NCBI RefSeq assembly: GCF_004025535.1
Contig: NZ_QJRG01000047.1
Span: 62,001 to 126,000, forward strand
Direction: 5' to 3'
Length of the DNA: 64,000 nucleotides
DNA from: Pseudomonas alkylphenolica
GTDB taxonomy: Bacteria; Pseudomonadota; Gammaproteobacteria; Pseudomonadales; Pseudomonadaceae
Shown here: piece after piece, positions 17,384 through 28,700 of the stretch
How the letters are laid out: every line of letters begins with the position of its first letter
Position numbering within the stretch: the stretch's first letter is position 1
The notes under the pieces: generated by a model
Seen by the model: only the letters and a program-made list of their open reading frames with translations
Databases searched by the model: none
What the model was told of the DNA's origin: nothing
Translations under genes and position numbers: made by a program

Positions 17384-18124
17384 GTGGACAAGATGCTGTA
17401 CGTGGCCATGACCGGGGCCAGCCAGAACGCGCTGGCGCAAAAGGCACATGCCAACAACCTGGCAAACATTTCCACCACCGGCTTTCAGCGCGACCTGGAG
17501 CAGGCGCGTTCGATGCCTGTGTTCGGTGACAGCTTTCCGGCGCGTGCCTATGCCATGACCGAGCGCCCGGCGACGGACTTCTCGCCAGGCTCGATGCAGG
17601 AAACCGGTCGTGATCTGGACGTGGCCATTGGTGGCGACGGTTTTATCGCCGTGCAGGCGCCGGATGGCAGTGAAGCCTACGTGCGCACCGCAAGCATGAA
17701 CATTGACGCCCTGGGTGTGCTGCGTGCCGGCAACGGCATGCCGGTGATGGGCAATGGCGGACCGATTGCGGTGCCGCCGGAGCAGAAGATCGAGGTCGGT
17801 GAAGACGGCACGATCAGCATCCGTGCCATGGGCGAGGGGCCGCGGGTGATGGCTGAAGTCGACCGCATCAAGATGGTCAACCCAGACCTGAAAACCATGA
17901 CCAAAGGCCTTGATGGCCTGATCCACACCACCAATGGTCAACCGGCTGCGGCCGATGCCGACGTCAAGCTGGTGTCGGGTTTTCTGGAAACCAGCAACGT
18001 CAATGCGGTCGAGGAAATGACCTCGGTACTGGCACTGTCCCGTCAATTCGAACTGCACATCAAAATGATGACCACGGCCAAGGAAGGCGATGAAGCCATG
18101 GCTCGGGTTTTGCAAATCGGCTAA
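17384..18124 (+). CDS. flgF: Flagellar proximal rod protein FlgF
   Basis: FlgF (246 aa) is a proximal rod subunit linking FlgB/C to the distal rod. Seen: N-terminal MLYVAMTGASQNALAQKAHA and NNLANISTTGFQRD, the DVAIGGDGFIAVQAPDG segment, and C-terminal NVNAVEEMTSVLALSRQFEL. The start is GTG 17384, with GGGGAGG 6 bases upstream; the longer open frame to 17249 runs through the promoter and is not coding. It heads flgFGHIJKL. Confidence 0.96.
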   Translation: MDKMLYVAMTGASQNALAQKAHANNLANISTTGFQRDLEQARSMPVFGDSFPARAYAMTERPATDFSPGSMQETGRDLDVAIGGDGFIAVQAPDGSEAYVRTASMNIDALGVLRAGNGMPVMGNGGPIAVPPEQKIEVGEDGTISIRAMGEGPRVMAEVDRIKMVNPDLKTMTKGLDGLIHTTNGQPAAADADVKLVSGFLETSNVNAVEEMTSVLALSRQFELHIKMMTTAKEGDEAMARVLQIG

Positions 18125-18169
18125 TTACACAGACGTAGCGCCGTAAAACAGGCGCGCGAGGAGAACAGC

Positions 18170-18955
18170 ATGCTTCCGGCTCTTTGGGTCAGTAAAACAG
18201 GCTTGTCCGCCCAGGACATGAACCTGACCACCATTTCCAACAACCTGGCCAACGTTTCGACCACCGGCTTCAAACGTGATCGTGCCGAGTTCCAGGACCT
18301 GCTGTACCAGACCCGTCGCCAGGCAGGCGCCCAGTCGACCCAGGACAGCGAGCTGCCTTCGGGCCTGCAGCTGGGTACCGGTGTACGCATTGTCGGCACC
18401 CAGAAAAGCTTCACCGCCGGTAGTCTGCAGACCACCGAGAACCCGCTGGACATGGCCCTCGATGGCCGCGGTTTCTTCCAGATCCTGCAGCCGGATGGCA
18501 CGGTCTCCTACACCCGTGACGGTACCTTTCACCTGAACTCCGACGGTCAGATCGTCACCGCCAGCGGCTTTGCCCTGGAGCCGGCGATTGTGGTGCCGCC
18601 GGAGGCGCAAACCTTCACTGTCGGCCGTGACGGCACCGTGTCGATCACCACCGCTGGCAACCCGGCATCGCAGGTCATCGGCAACATCCAGACCGCAGAC
18701 TTCATCAACCCGGCCGGCCTGCAGGCCGTGGGTGGCAACCTGTTCCTGGAAACCGCCGCCAGTGGCGCGCCGCAAGTCGGTACCCCGGGGCTGAACGGCT
18801 TTGGTGTGGTGCAGCAGCAGACCCTGGAAAACTCTAACGTCAGCACCGTGGAAGAACTGGTCAACATGATCACCACCCAGCGTGCCTACGAAATGAACTC
18901 CAAGGTCATTTCCACCGCCGACCAGATGCTCTCGTTCGTTACCCAGAACCTGTAA
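18170..18955 (+). CDS. flgG: Flagellar distal rod protein FlgG
   Basis: FlgG (261 aa) forms the distal rod, the drive shaft through the P and L rings. Seen: LWVSKTGLSAQDMNLTTISN with NNLANVSTTGFKRDRAEFQD, the family-specific GTGVRIVGTQKSFTAGSLQ, ALDGRGFFQI and C-terminal NVSTVEELVNMITTQRAYEM. Length is normal. Start ATG 18170 follows GGAG. It lies 45 bases after flgF in the same operon. Confidence 0.98.
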   Translation: MLPALWVSKTGLSAQDMNLTTISNNLANVSTTGFKRDRAEFQDLLYQTRRQAGAQSTQDSELPSGLQLGTGVRIVGTQKSFTAGSLQTTENPLDMALDGRGFFQILQPDGTVSYTRDGTFHLNSDGQIVTASGFALEPAIVVPPEAQTFTVGRDGTVSITTAGNPASQVIGNIQTADFINPAGLQAVGGNLFLETAASGAPQVGTPGLNGFGVVQQQTLENSNVSTVEELVNMITTQRAYEMNSKVISTADQMLSFVTQNL

Positions 18956-19009
18956 GTGAAGTCTTCGAGGTCGCTTTAACAGCGCCTGTTACACCGTGAG
19001 GTCAGAGTC

Positions 19010-19705
19010 ATGAGTCGTCTGTTTTCCGTACTTGCCCTGAGTGGGATCGCTGTGCTGGCCGGCTGCGTTGCGCCGACACCCAAGCCCAACGATCCGTACT
19101 ACGCGCCGGTATTGCCGCGTACACCACTGCCGGCCGCGGCCAACAACGGTTCGATCTACCAGGCGGGTTTCGATCAGAACCTGTACAGCGACCGCAAGGC
19201 ATTCCGGGTCGGTGACATCATCACCATCACCCTGAATGAGAGGACCTCGGCGAGCAAGAACGCCAACTCGCAGATCGACAAGAACAGCACCGCCGATATC
19301 GGCTTGAGCTCGTTGTTTGGCTCGTCCGCCACCACCAACAACCCGTTTGGCAGTGGCGACCTGAGCCTGAGTGCCGGCTACAGCGGCGACCGCTCGACCA
19401 AGGGTGACAGCAAGGCTGCGCAGGGCAACACGTTGACCGGTTCAATTACCGTGACCGTTGCCGATGTGCTGCCCAACGGCATCATCGCCGTGCGTGGCGA
19501 GAAGTGGCTGACCCTCAACACCGGTGACGAACTGGTGCGTATCGCCGGCATGATCCGCGCCGACGACATTGCAACGGACAATACCGTACCGTCGACCCGG
19601 GTCGCCGATGCACGCATCACTTATTCGGGAACCGGCTCGTTTGCCGATGCCAGCCAGCCGGGTTGGCTCGACCGTTTCTTCCTCAGCCCGCTTTGGCCTT
19701 TCTAG
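19010..19705 (+). CDS. flgH: Flagellar L-ring lipoprotein FlgH
   Basis: FlgH (231 aa) forms the outer-membrane L ring. Seen: a lipoprotein signal peptide with lipobox LAGC (lipidated Cys near residue 19), then [20 protein letters not shown], a flexible Ser/Asn stretch, and the C-terminal [20 protein letters not shown] and [20 protein letters not shown]. The end [11 protein letters not shown] is typical of the family. flgI starts six bases after its stop. Confidence 0.97.
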   Translation: MSRLFSVLALSGIAVLAGCVAPTPKPNDPYYAPVLPRTPLPAAANNGSIYQAGFDQNLYSDRKAFRVGDIITITLNERTSASKNANSQIDKNSTADIGLSSLFGSSATTNNPFGSGDLSLSAGYSGDRSTKGDSKAAQGNTLTGSITVTVADVLPNGIIAVRGEKWLTLNTGDELVRIAGMIRADDIATDNTVPSTRVADARITYSGTGSFADASQPGWLDRFFLSPLWPF

Positions 19706-19711
19706 GTTCGG

Positions 19712-20827
19712 ATGACCATGTTCAACTACAAGCAGCTGATCGCCGCCGCGCTTCTGATGTCTGCCGCCTTCGCCGCACAGGCTGAGCGCCTGAAGGACAT
19801 CGCCAGCATTTCCGGCGTGCGCAGTAACCAGCTGATCGGCTACGGCCTGGTGGTGGGGCTCAACGGTACGGGTGACCAGACCACCCAGACCCCGTTCACC
19901 CTGCAGACCTTCAACAACATGCTGTCGCAGTTCGGCATCAAGGTGCCGGCGGGTTCGGGCAACGTGCAGCTAAAGAACGTCGCGGCGGTGTCGGTGCATG
20001 CCGATCTGCCTGCGTTCGCCAAGCCGGGGCAGGTGGTGGATATCACCGTGTCGTCGATCGGTAACTCCAAGAGCCTGCGCGGTGGCAGCCTGTTGATGAC
20101 GCCGCTCAAGGGTATCGACGGCAATGTCTATGCAATCGCCCAGGGTAACCTGGTGGTCGGCGGTTTTGACGCTGAAGGGCGCGATGGCTCGAAGATCACC
20201 GTCAACGTCCCCTCGGCCGGTCGCATCCCGGGTGGTGCGTCGGTAGAGCGTGCCGTGCCCAGCGGTTTCAACCAGGGCAACAGCCTGACCCTGAACCTCA
20301 ATCGTCCGGACTTCACCACCGCCAAGCGTATCGTCGACAAGGTCAACGAACTGCTCGGCCCGGGTGTGGCGCAAGCGGTGGATGGTGGCTCGGTGCGGGT
20401 GACAGCGCCGCTTGATCCAAGCCAGCGCGTCGACTACCTGTCGATCCTCGAGAACCTCGAGATCGATCCTGGTCAGGCAGTGGCCAAGGTCATCATCAAC
20501 TCGCGTACCGGCACCATCGTCATCGGCCAGAACGTCAAGGTTTCGCCTGCTGCCGTCACTCACGGCAGCCTGACCGTGACCATCACCGAAGACCCGATCG
20601 TCAGCCAGCCGGGGCCGTTCTCCAATGGCCAGACCGCTGTGGTGCCACGCTCGCGGGTCAACGCCGAGCAGGAAGCCAAACCGATGTTCAAGTTTGGCCC
20701 GGGCACCACCCTGGATGAAATCGTCCGTGCGGTGAATCAGGTGGGTGCAGCGCCCAGTGACCTGATGGCGATTCTCGAAGCCCTGAAACAGGCCGGTGCC
20801 CTGCAAGCCGACCTGATCGTGATCTGA
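19712..20827 (+). CDS. flgI: Flagellar P-ring protein FlgI
   Basis: FlgI (371 aa) makes the periplasmic P ring around the rod; FlgA, encoded at 11100-11852, is its chaperone. Seen: a Sec signal peptide ([16 protein letters not shown], cleavage near AQA-ER), the strongly conserved [38 protein letters not shown], and the C-terminal [20 protein letters not shown] with [20 protein letters not shown] 19712 and ATG 19718 are both possible; the first is better spaced from AGG at 19704. Confidence 0.97.
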   Translation: MTMFNYKQLIAAALLMSAAFAAQAERLKDIASISGVRSNQLIGYGLVVGLNGTGDQTTQTPFTLQTFNNMLSQFGIKVPAGSGNVQLKNVAAVSVHADLPAFAKPGQVVDITVSSIGNSKSLRGGSLLMTPLKGIDGNVYAIAQGNLVVGGFDAEGRDGSKITVNVPSAGRIPGGASVERAVPSGFNQGNSLTLNLNRPDFTTAKRIVDKVNELLGPGVAQAVDGGSVRVTAPLDPSQRVDYLSILENLEIDPGQAVAKVIINSRTGTIVIGQNVKVSPAAVTHGSLTVTITEDPIVSQPGPFSNGQTAVVPRSRVNAEQEAKPMFKFGPGTTLDEIVRAVNQVGAAPSDLMAILEALKQAGALQADLIVI

Positions 20828-20837
20828 GGCCTGACCA

Positions 20838-22040
20838 ATGGATATGCCCAAGCATGCAGTTGCCTCCGCGGCTGACAGCGGTGCCTACACCGACCTCAAC
20901 CGCCTCAGCTCGCTGAAGGTCGGTGATCGCGACAGCGAAGCCAACCTGCGCAAGGTGGCCCAGGAATTCGAGTCGCTGTTTCTCAACGAGATGCTCAAGT
21001 CGATGCGCTCGGCCAGCGATGTGCTGGCCAAGGACAACCCGCTCAATACCGAGACCACCAAGCAGTACCAGCAGATGTATGACCAGCAGTTGGCGGTGAG
21101 CATGTCGCGCGAGGGCGGTGGTATCGGTTTGCAGGACGTGCTGATGCGTCAGCTGTCCAAGCAGAAGGCCGCCCCGGCAGGCAATACCAGCCCGTTCCCG
21201 CGCTTCGATGTGCAGGCGCGTCCCTTGGGTGCCGTGGCAGTCGGGGTGGCCGAGCGACCACAGGAAACCGCGGTCACGCGCAATGATGTGGCGGCGCTCA
21301 ATTCGCGTCGCCTGGCATTGCCTGGCAAGCTTACCGATCGCTTGCTGGCGGGCCTGGTGCCTGCCGCAGGCGGTGTGGCGGCAACCACCAATACCGCGCC
21401 GATTCCCGGGCGCTCGACCCAGGTCGGCGATGCCGTGGTCAAGGGCGACTGGCAGCCGGCTCAGGCCTTTGCCGCACCTGGCAGTCTACGCATCTACGGT
21501 CGCGCCATGGCCCAGCCACCGCTGGCGCCGGCCAAGCGTGCCTTCGCGTCTTCAGATGACTTTGTCGCCACCATGCTGCCGATGGCCGAGCAGGCCGCCA
21601 AGCGCATCGGTATCGATCCGCGTTACCTGGTGGCCCAGGCCGCCCTCGAAACCGGTTGGGGCAAGTCGGTCATGCGCCAGGCCGATGGCCGCAGCAGCCA
21701 CAACCTGTTCGGCATCAAGGCTACGGGTAACTGGCAAGGCGAAGAGGCGCGGGCGATCACCAGCGAGTACCGCGATGGCCAGTTCGTCAAAGAGACGGCG
21801 GCGTTCCGTTCCTACGACTCCTACCAGGACAGCTTCCACGACCTGGTGAGCCTGTTGCAAAACAACGCGCGCTATAAAGATGCGGTCAAGGCTGCCGATA
21901 AACCGGAACAGTTTGTACGCGAGCTGCAGCGGGCCGGTTACGCAACCGACCCGGATTACGCGAGCAAGATCTCGCAGATCGCCAAGCAGATGAAGTCCTA
22001 CGAAAGCTACGCAGCGATTGGCACCACTACGCAACTATAA
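20838..22040 (+). CDS. flgJ: Rod-cap and peptidoglycan hydrolase FlgJ
   Basis: FlgJ (400 aa) has an N-terminal rod-capping domain (about 30-115; KVAQEFESLFLNEMLKSMRS) and a C-terminal glucosaminidase domain (about 235-385) that opens the wall for the rod. In the latter, YLVAQAALETGWGKSVM carries the expected catalytic glutamate, followed by NLFGIKATGNWQGEEA and SYDSYQDSFHDLVSLLQ. The linker (about 115-230) is Ala/Pro rich and longer than in enteric FlgJ, which is common in Pseudomonas. It starts 10 bases after flgI. Confidence 0.96.
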   Translation: MDMPKHAVASAADSGAYTDLNRLSSLKVGDRDSEANLRKVAQEFESLFLNEMLKSMRSASDVLAKDNPLNTETTKQYQQMYDQQLAVSMSREGGGIGLQDVLMRQLSKQKAAPAGNTSPFPRFDVQARPLGAVAVGVAERPQETAVTRNDVAALNSRRLALPGKLTDRLLAGLVPAAGGVAATTNTAPIPGRSTQVGDAVVKGDWQPAQAFAAPGSLRIYGRAMAQPPLAPAKRAFASSDDFVATMLPMAEQAAKRIGIDPRYLVAQAALETGWGKSVMRQADGRSSHNLFGIKATGNWQGEEARAITSEYRDGQFVKETAAFRSYDSYQDSFHDLVSLLQNNARYKDAVKAADKPEQFVRELQRAGYATDPDYASKISQIAKQMKSYESYAAIGTTTQL

Positions 22041-22050
22041 GGTTTGAACC

Positions 22051-24096
22051 ATGGCGAGTTTGATCAACATCGGGATGTCGGGCCTCAACGCCAGTCAGTC
22101 GGGCCTGCACACCACCGGTAACAACATTACCAACGCCGATGTCGCTGGTTATTCGCGCCAGCAGAACGTGCAGCGGGCCAACGGCTCGCAGCAGTACGGC
22201 AATGTATTCATCGGCACCGGCACGACCTTGTCCGATGTGCGCCGGGTGTACAACGCCTACCTGGAAAACCAGTTGCGTACCACCACCTCGCTGAGCAGCG
22301 ACGCGTCGGCCTACCTCAATCAGGTTGCGCCCATCGACAGCATGCTGTCCGATGCCGATACGGGCATCACTGCGGCCCTGAAAAGCTTCTTCACCGCCAT
22401 GCAGAGTGCGGCAGCCAAGCCCAACGAAGACGCGTCGCGCCAGTTGCTGCTGACCAGTGCGCAATCGCTGAGCAAGCGCTTCAACACCATCGCCAACCAG
22501 CTCAACGAGCAGAACACCAACATCAACGGCAACCTGGCGTCGATGGCCGACCAGGTCAACAAGCTGTCGGCGACCATTGCCCAGTACAACGATCAGATCT
22601 CCCAGATTTCGGCAGTGCAAGGCACGCCGAATGACCTGCTCGATCAGCGCAACGAAGCCGTGCGTCAATTGTCCGAGCTGGTTGGTACCCAGGTGGTCGA
22701 GCGTGAAGGCAACCTGGATATCTACCTGGAGAACGGCCAGCCGCTGGTGATGGGTAAAACCATCAACACCCTGGAGGCGGTGCCGAGCAAAACAGACCCG
22801 ACCCGCTCCAGCATTCAGCTCAACCGTGGCACCACGGTCATGGACGTCACCTCCAGCCTCAATGGCGGCGAGATCGGTGGCCTGCTGCGTTATCGCAGCG
22901 AAGTGCTGGACCCGTCGCTGAACGAGCTGGGGCGTGTGGCCCTGGTCATGGCCGACCAGATCAACAAACAGCTGGCCCAGGGCATCGACAAGAACGGCGA
23001 GTTTGGCGCCGCGCTGTTCAACAGCATCAACAGTGCCGAGCAGATCAGCCAGCGCAGCACTGCCCGGTCCGGCAACACCGGTAACGGCATGCTCGATGTG
23101 ACCATCAAGGACACCGGCAAGCTGAGCACCAGCGACTACCAGGTGACCTTCACCAGCGCCACCGGCTACAGCGTCAAGAAGCTGCCGGAAGGCACCGACC
23201 TGGGCAGCTTCGACATTACCGATGATCCGGCACCGGTCATCGATGGCTTCTCGCTCAGCCTGAACAGCGGCACCAACAAGCCTGGCGACAGCTTCAAGAT
23301 TACTCCGACCCGCAACGCTGCGAGCAACCTGGATACCGTCCTCACCGACCCCAAGCGCATTGCACTGGCCTCGCCGTTGACCGCTACCAGTGGCTCGGGC
23401 AACCAGGGCACCGGGATCATCGGCCAGCCGAACCTGACCTCCAGCCTCGACATCTATGACGCCACCCAGCGTCTCGACCTGCAGAATGGCCTGAAGTATT
23501 CGACGCCGGTGAAGCTGGTGTTCGGTGATGACACTGCGTCGCCGCAAACCTACAAATTGCTTGATGCCCAAGGTGGCACCCTGGGCACCGGCACCATCAT
23601 TCCCGGGCAGGCCAACAAGCTGCAGTTTTCGGTACCGATGGTCGACTCCACCGGCGCACCGATCAACGACGCCAGCGGCACGCAGAAGTCCTTCACCTTC
23701 GAGATGGAAGTGTCCGGCTCGCCCAAGCAGGGTGACAGCTACACCGTTGCGCTTACCGGTGCAGGTTCGGACAACAATCGCAACGGCCAGTCTGTGATCG
23801 ACCTGCAGACCAAGGGTACGGTTGAAGTCGGTGCCAACGGCAAGGGTATCAGCCTTACCGATGCGTACGGCAAGCTGGTGGAAAACGTCGGTGGCAAAAC
23901 GGCGCAGGCGCAGATGGACGTGGACTCGACCACGGCACTGCACACTTCGGCCAAGGCCTCGCGTGATTCGTTGTCGGGTGTTCAGCTCGATGAAGAAGCC
24001 GGCAACCTGATCAAGTACCAGCAGTACTACACGGCCTCGTCGCAGATCATCAAAGCGGCGCAGGAAATCTTCTCCACGCTGATCAATGCCCTTTAA
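22051..24096 (+). CDS. flgK: Hook-filament junction protein FlgK (HAP1)
   Basis: FlgK (681 aa) is the first junction protein between hook and filament, exported with FlgN. Seen: N-terminal MSGLNASQSGLHTTGNNITN with AGYSRQQNV, the helical region with GTPNDLLDQRNEAVRQLSEL (about 190-215), and the C-terminal helix SGVQLDEEAGNLIKYQQYYT then SSQIIKAAQEIFSTLINAL. The central 330-580 region is a variable Gly/Asp/Thr-rich domain. It starts 10 bases after flgJ; flgL follows after 13 bases. Confidence 0.97.
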   Translation: MASLINIGMSGLNASQSGLHTTGNNITNADVAGYSRQQNVQRANGSQQYGNVFIGTGTTLSDVRRVYNAYLENQLRTTTSLSSDASAYLNQVAPIDSMLSDADTGITAALKSFFTAMQSAAAKPNEDASRQLLLTSAQSLSKRFNTIANQLNEQNTNINGNLASMADQVNKLSATIAQYNDQISQISAVQGTPNDLLDQRNEAVRQLSELVGTQVVEREGNLDIYLENGQPLVMGKTINTLEAVPSKTDPTRSSIQLNRGTTVMDVTSSLNGGEIGGLLRYRSEVLDPSLNELGRVALVMADQINKQLAQGIDKNGEFGAALFNSINSAEQISQRSTARSGNTGNGMLDVTIKDTGKLSTSDYQVTFTSATGYSVKKLPEGTDLGSFDITDDPAPVIDGFSLSLNSGTNKPGDSFKITPTRNAASNLDTVLTDPKRIALASPLTATSGSGNQGTGIIGQPNLTSSLDIYDATQRLDLQNGLKYSTPVKLVFGDDTASPQTYKLLDAQGGTLGTGTIIPGQANKLQFSVPMVDSTGAPINDASGTQKSFTFEMEVSGSPKQGDSYTVALTGAGSDNNRNGQSVIDLQTKGTVEVGANGKGISLTDAYGKLVENVGGKTAQAQMDVDSTTALHTSAKASRDSLSGVQLDEEAGNLIKYQQYYTASSQIIKAAQEIFSTLINAL

Positions 24097-24109
24097 GGAG
24101 TGGTAGACC

Positions 24110-25675
24110 GTGCGTATTTCTACTTCCCAGTTTTACGAAGCCAGTGCCTCCAGCTATTCGCGCAACCTTGCCAACGTGGTGAAGACTGGCGAGCAGGCCA
24201 CTGACAACATTCGTGTACGTACTGCTGCCGATGATCCGGTGGGGGCCGCGCGGTTGCTGCAATTGCAGCAGCAGAGCAACCTGCTTGGGCAGTACAACGG
24301 CAACATCACCAGCGTGCGCAACAGCCTCAGCACGGCCGAGTCGACGCTCAACGGCATCACCAACGTACTGGCCCGGGTCAAGGAGTTGGCAATCGGCGCG
24401 GGTAACGGCAGCTTTACCGATGCCGACCGCAAGGCGAACGCGCAGGAGCTGAGCCAGCTTGAAGAGCAGCTGTACAGCCTGATGAACAGCCGCGATGAGA
24501 ACGGCAAGTACCTGTTCTCCGGCTCGCGTGGCGATACCCAGCCGTATGTACGCAACGCCGATGGCACCTACACCTATCAAGGTGACCAGAGCACCCTGAA
24601 CCTGCAGGTGGGTGACATGCTCAGCATGGCGACCAACGAAAGCGGTTACACCGCATTCGAACAGGCGCTCAACACCAGCCGCAGCCAGACCTCGCTCACC
24701 TCGCCAGCAGCGGCCGACTCACGTGTGAGCCTGTCCGATGGTCAGGTCTCCGGCAGCAGCACCTACAACGAACGCTTTCGCAGTGGCGAACCGTACGTCA
24801 TCACCTTCATCAACAGCACGCAGTACAAGATCACCGATTCCACCGGCACCATCGACTACACCCTGGAAGCTTCGGGCGGCGGTACCTACGACTCGTCAGA
24901 GACCGATACCATCACCTTCCGTGGTGTCGACATGCGGGTTGATGTCAATTTCCGCGACGGCGACAACGGCACCATCGCACCGCATGCATTCACCCTGGCC
25001 TCCAAGCCGGATGCCATTGCCGGTTCGCGCAGCCCGGGCAACCCGTCGTCGTCGCAAATTACCGGGGCCAATATCAGTGACAAAGGGCTGTACCAGGACG
25101 CGTTTCCGGGCGGCGGTGCTCTGATCAAGTTCACCAGCGACACCGACTATGAAGTCTATGCCCAGCCGGTGGGGCCTGATGCGCGTCCCGTTGCCACGGG
25201 TAGCCTGACGGGCAGCAATGCCAGCATTGCCGGTGTCGACTTCACGTTCAGCACGCCTCCGGACGAGCCAAAGTCGGGCGATCAGTACTCGGTGAAGGTC
25301 AATACGCACCAGACCCAGAACATCCTCGACACCATCTCGCAGTTGCGCTCGGCGCTTGAGATGCCGGTGGACAACGACCTTGATGCGAAGCAGAAGTACC
25401 AGGCTGCCCTGGACTCGGCTATCGGTAACCTGGAAAGCGGCGCGAACAAGATCGCCGAGTCGATCAGTTCGATCGGTGCCCGTGGTGCCGCGCTGGACGT
25501 GCAGGCTGAGACCAATGAAAGCCTGCAGATTGCCAACACCAAGACGCAAAGCTCGATTCGTGATGCCGATCCTGCTGAAGTGCTGATCCGTCTGAACCTG
25601 CAGCAGACCATGCTGCAGGCCTCGCAGCTGGCGTTTACCAAGATCTCCTCGCTTAGCCTGTTCAATCAGCTCTGA
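24110..25675 (+). CDS. flgL: Hook-filament junction protein FlgL (HAP3)
   Basis: FlgL (521 aa) is the second junction protein, a flagellin homologue on which FliC polymerises. Seen: N-terminal RISTSQFYEASASSYSRNLA, the flagellin-like RTAADDPVGAARLLQLQQQS, and C-terminal SSIRDADPAEVLIRLNLQQT then MLQASQLAFTKISSLSLFNQ. It is longer than enteric FlgL because of an inserted central domain (about 200-400), the usual Pseudomonas form. The start is GTG 24110 with AAGGAG 9 bases upstream. It ends the flgFGHIJKL operon. Confidence 0.97.
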   Translation: MRISTSQFYEASASSYSRNLANVVKTGEQATDNIRVRTAADDPVGAARLLQLQQQSNLLGQYNGNITSVRNSLSTAESTLNGITNVLARVKELAIGAGNGSFTDADRKANAQELSQLEEQLYSLMNSRDENGKYLFSGSRGDTQPYVRNADGTYTYQGDQSTLNLQVGDMLSMATNESGYTAFEQALNTSRSQTSLTSPAAADSRVSLSDGQVSGSSTYNERFRSGEPYVITFINSTQYKITDSTGTIDYTLEASGGGTYDSSETDTITFRGVDMRVDVNFRDGDNGTIAPHAFTLASKPDAIAGSRSPGNPSSSQITGANISDKGLYQDAFPGGGALIKFTSDTDYEVYAQPVGPDARPVATGSLTGSNASIAGVDFTFSTPPDEPKSGDQYSVKVNTHQTQNILDTISQLRSALEMPVDNDLDAKQKYQAALDSAIGNLESGANKIAESISSIGARGAALDVQAETNESLQIANTKTQSSIRDADPAEVLIRLNLQQTMLQASQLAFTKISSLSLFNQL

Positions 25676-25695
25676 TCTCTATCCTCCGCGTTAAC

Positions 25696-25744
25696 GGTCT
25701 ATGCGCCTGCCTGTTCAGGTAGCGCAGGTGCATAGACCTTCTTC
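25696..25744 (+). terminator. Hairpin after flgL, terminator or attenuator before the glycosyltransferase
   Basis: GGTCTATGCGCCTGC (25696-25710) pairs with GCAGGTGCATAGACC (25724-25738), a 15-bp stem with one G-U pair and a 13-base loop, followed by TTCTTC. The U-tract is poor, so termination may be partial. An ATG at 25701 sits inside the stem, which argues against that start for the next gene. Confidence 0.6.
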
Positions 25745-25757
25745 AAGGTTTCCCACG

Positions 25758-28700
25758 GTGAACGAACAGCCTCTCGTCAGCATCGCCATCCCCGCATTCA
25801 ACACTGAATTCTTTCGCAGTACGTTGGCCAGCGCGATTGCCCAGGACTATCCGAATCTGGAAGTCGTGGTATGTGACGACAGTTCCGGTGCAGAGATCGA
25901 AGCTATCTGCGAGGCGCTCCGGAGTGACTCGGCGGTGCCGGTGCGCTATGTGCGCAACCCTGAACGCTTGGGGTTTGCCCGTAACCTGCTGGCGTGCCTG
26001 GCGCAGTCGTCCGGCGAGCTGATCAAGTTCCTGTGTGATGACGATGTGTTGTTCAGCACCTGCATCAGCCAACAGGCCGGTGTCTTGCGTGACTGGCCGC
26101 AGGTGAGCATGGTCAACTGCCAGCGCTTGCTCTGCGCGGCCGATGATGTGCTGCTGCCCTCGCGTTCGCTGAATTTCGTTATGTCGATGCACAGTGCCGT
26201 GCTGCGTGGTACGGACCTGCTGGACAGCATTGCCGACCGCGCACCGAACCTGTTCGGTGGGCTCAGCCATGCCCTGTTTCGCCGGGCGCAGGTAGAGGAA
26301 TACCTGGCAACCCTGGTGCAGGACGGGCAGGGCTTTGTTGCACGCCTGGACCTGGCCTTGTACACCTGCCTGTTGCGCCGGGGTCATCTGTGCAACCTGG
26401 ATCAGGTGCTGAGCCTTGAGCGCGTATATCCTGGCAGACTGAGCCACCAGAGCAGCATGACCGAGGCCTACAAGGTCGAGTCCGAATGGTTGCTGCAAAT
26501 GCTCGCAGCACGCAGCGGTGAGGCCGCGCCGGCTGAAGGCTGGGTGCGTTACCAGTCGCTGGCAAGTTACGACGACAGCGCGGATGCGCACTGGGAAGAG
26601 CTGGATATGCGGCGCTTCTTTTCCGGGCAGATGGCCAACTTCAACCAGCAGGTTGGTAGCAACAGTCTGAGCTTTTCCGAGCTGTACGCCGAGTGGCTGA
26701 AATACCGCAGCCTCTCGGCGGGCCAGTTGCGCCTGCTGCCCAAGCGCATCGAGCAATGGCCCAGCCAGCCGCGTATCGTGCCGGTGATTTTCTGCGGGGA
26801 CGACGAGGCCGGGTTGCGTGTGACCCTCGACAGCCTGGCAGAGCAATCCTATCCCGCCCGGCGCATTCTGGTGATGGGGCCGGCGTCGCTGCAGTCTGTG
26901 GCCGGTGACGAGGTTCAGTACCGGGTGTGCGCCGACAATGACTTTGCCGAGCTCAATCAGTGGCTGTTCAGCGACGAGTCGGCTGACTGGTTCTTCCTCC
27001 TGCGCGCTGGCGACCGTTTGCATCCGCACGCGCTGGTGATCATGGCTGAGCGTATGGCCCTGCGCGCTGACAGCCTGTGCCTGTACACCGATGAAGGCGC
27101 CAACGACAACCTTGAGCCGTCGAGCCCGATCTTCAAACCGGACTTCAACCTTGACCTGATGCGCAGCCTGCCCTATGTCGGGCGCCTGCTGGCCTTCAAT
27201 GGTGCGGCAGTCCGTGGGCTGGGGGGCTTTGATCAGCGCTTCGATAGCCTGGCACCCCAGGACCTGCTCTGGCGTCTGGTTGAAGCCCATGGCTTGCCGG
27301 TGGTGGAGCACATTGCCGAAGTGCTGGTGCAGTGCCGGTACACCTATGCCCAGTGGTTGGCTGAGGCCGGTGCCCAGGTCCAGGCATCACGTGTGGTGGA
27401 GGCGCACTTGCAGCGCTTGGGCGTTAGCGCCCAGGTGGCTGGCATTGACGGTGGCCTGATGACCCGCGTGACCTATCAGCATGAGTGGGCGGCGAAGGTG
27501 TCGATTCTGATCCTTGCCGGTACCGACCTGACGGCGTTGATGCGTTGCGTTGAATCCTTGCTTGAGAACACCGCCTACAGTCAGTTTGAATTGCTGCTGG
27601 TGGTCAACGACGAGGCGCCTGCTGAAGTCCGTGACTGGCTCGCGGCAATGGCCAATCTGGGCAGCGATCAGTTACGCGTCGTTGCCGTCTCTGCCAGCGG
27701 TCAGGCCGCCAGCCTGAACCAGGCGAGCCTGCAGGCGACCGGCGACTACCTGCTCTTGCTTGATCCGGCCTGCGTACTGTTCGACAAGCAGTGGCTGTGC
27801 GAGTTGATGCACCTGGCGCAGCGCCCGGAAGTCGGTGTGGTCGGTCCAAAATTGCTCGACCGCAATGGCGCGGTGATTTCGGCCGGCCTGGTACTGGGCA
27901 TGAATGGCCTCGCTGGCAGCCCCGTACTGGGCTGTGCGGCAAACGCCGACAGCTACATGAACCGCCTGCAACTGGTGCAGAACTGGAGCGCCTTGAGTCT
28001 GGACTGCATGCTGGTGCGCAGCGAGCTGTTCCAGTCACTTGAAGGGCTCGATACTGGCAGTTTGCAAAGTAACTTGCTGGACGCCGATTTTTGCCTGCGG
28101 GCGCGCAAACTCGGCTACCTGTCGGTGTGGACGCCGTTTTCAAAAGTGGCCCGGTTGACGGTGGCTGACGACCACGGCACCGCGCACGTCGAGGCCGACC
28201 AGGCCGCGTTCTACCAACGCTGGCTGTCCTGGGTGGCCTTCGATCCAGCCTATAACCGCAACCTCAGCCTCAAGCTGGCGAACTTCAACTTCGAGCCCGG
28301 CCTGCGCAGTGGTTGGGACCCGTTCATCGCACGGGCCATGCCATCGGTACTGGCGTTGCCAAGCAATACATCGGCGATCGGACATTATCGGGTGGTTCAG
28401 CCTTTTACGGAGCTGGAACGTGCCGGCTGGATTCAGGGCCGCATCGACTACAGCTCGCCGGGCCTGATCGAGCTGGAGCGGGAAAAGCCCGACGTGGTAA
28501 TCCTGCAGTGCCGCTACACGCCGGGCAACATCAAGGACATGGGCAGGTACAAGCAGCTTTCCAATGCCCGGCGTATTTACGAGCTAGACGATTACATCAT
28601 CGAGCCGCCGAAAAAGAACGATCACGCGCGCAACATGCCAAGCAACATGCGCGAACTGGTTGGCCAGGCCATCAGCCTGTGCGACCGCGTAGTGGTGTCC

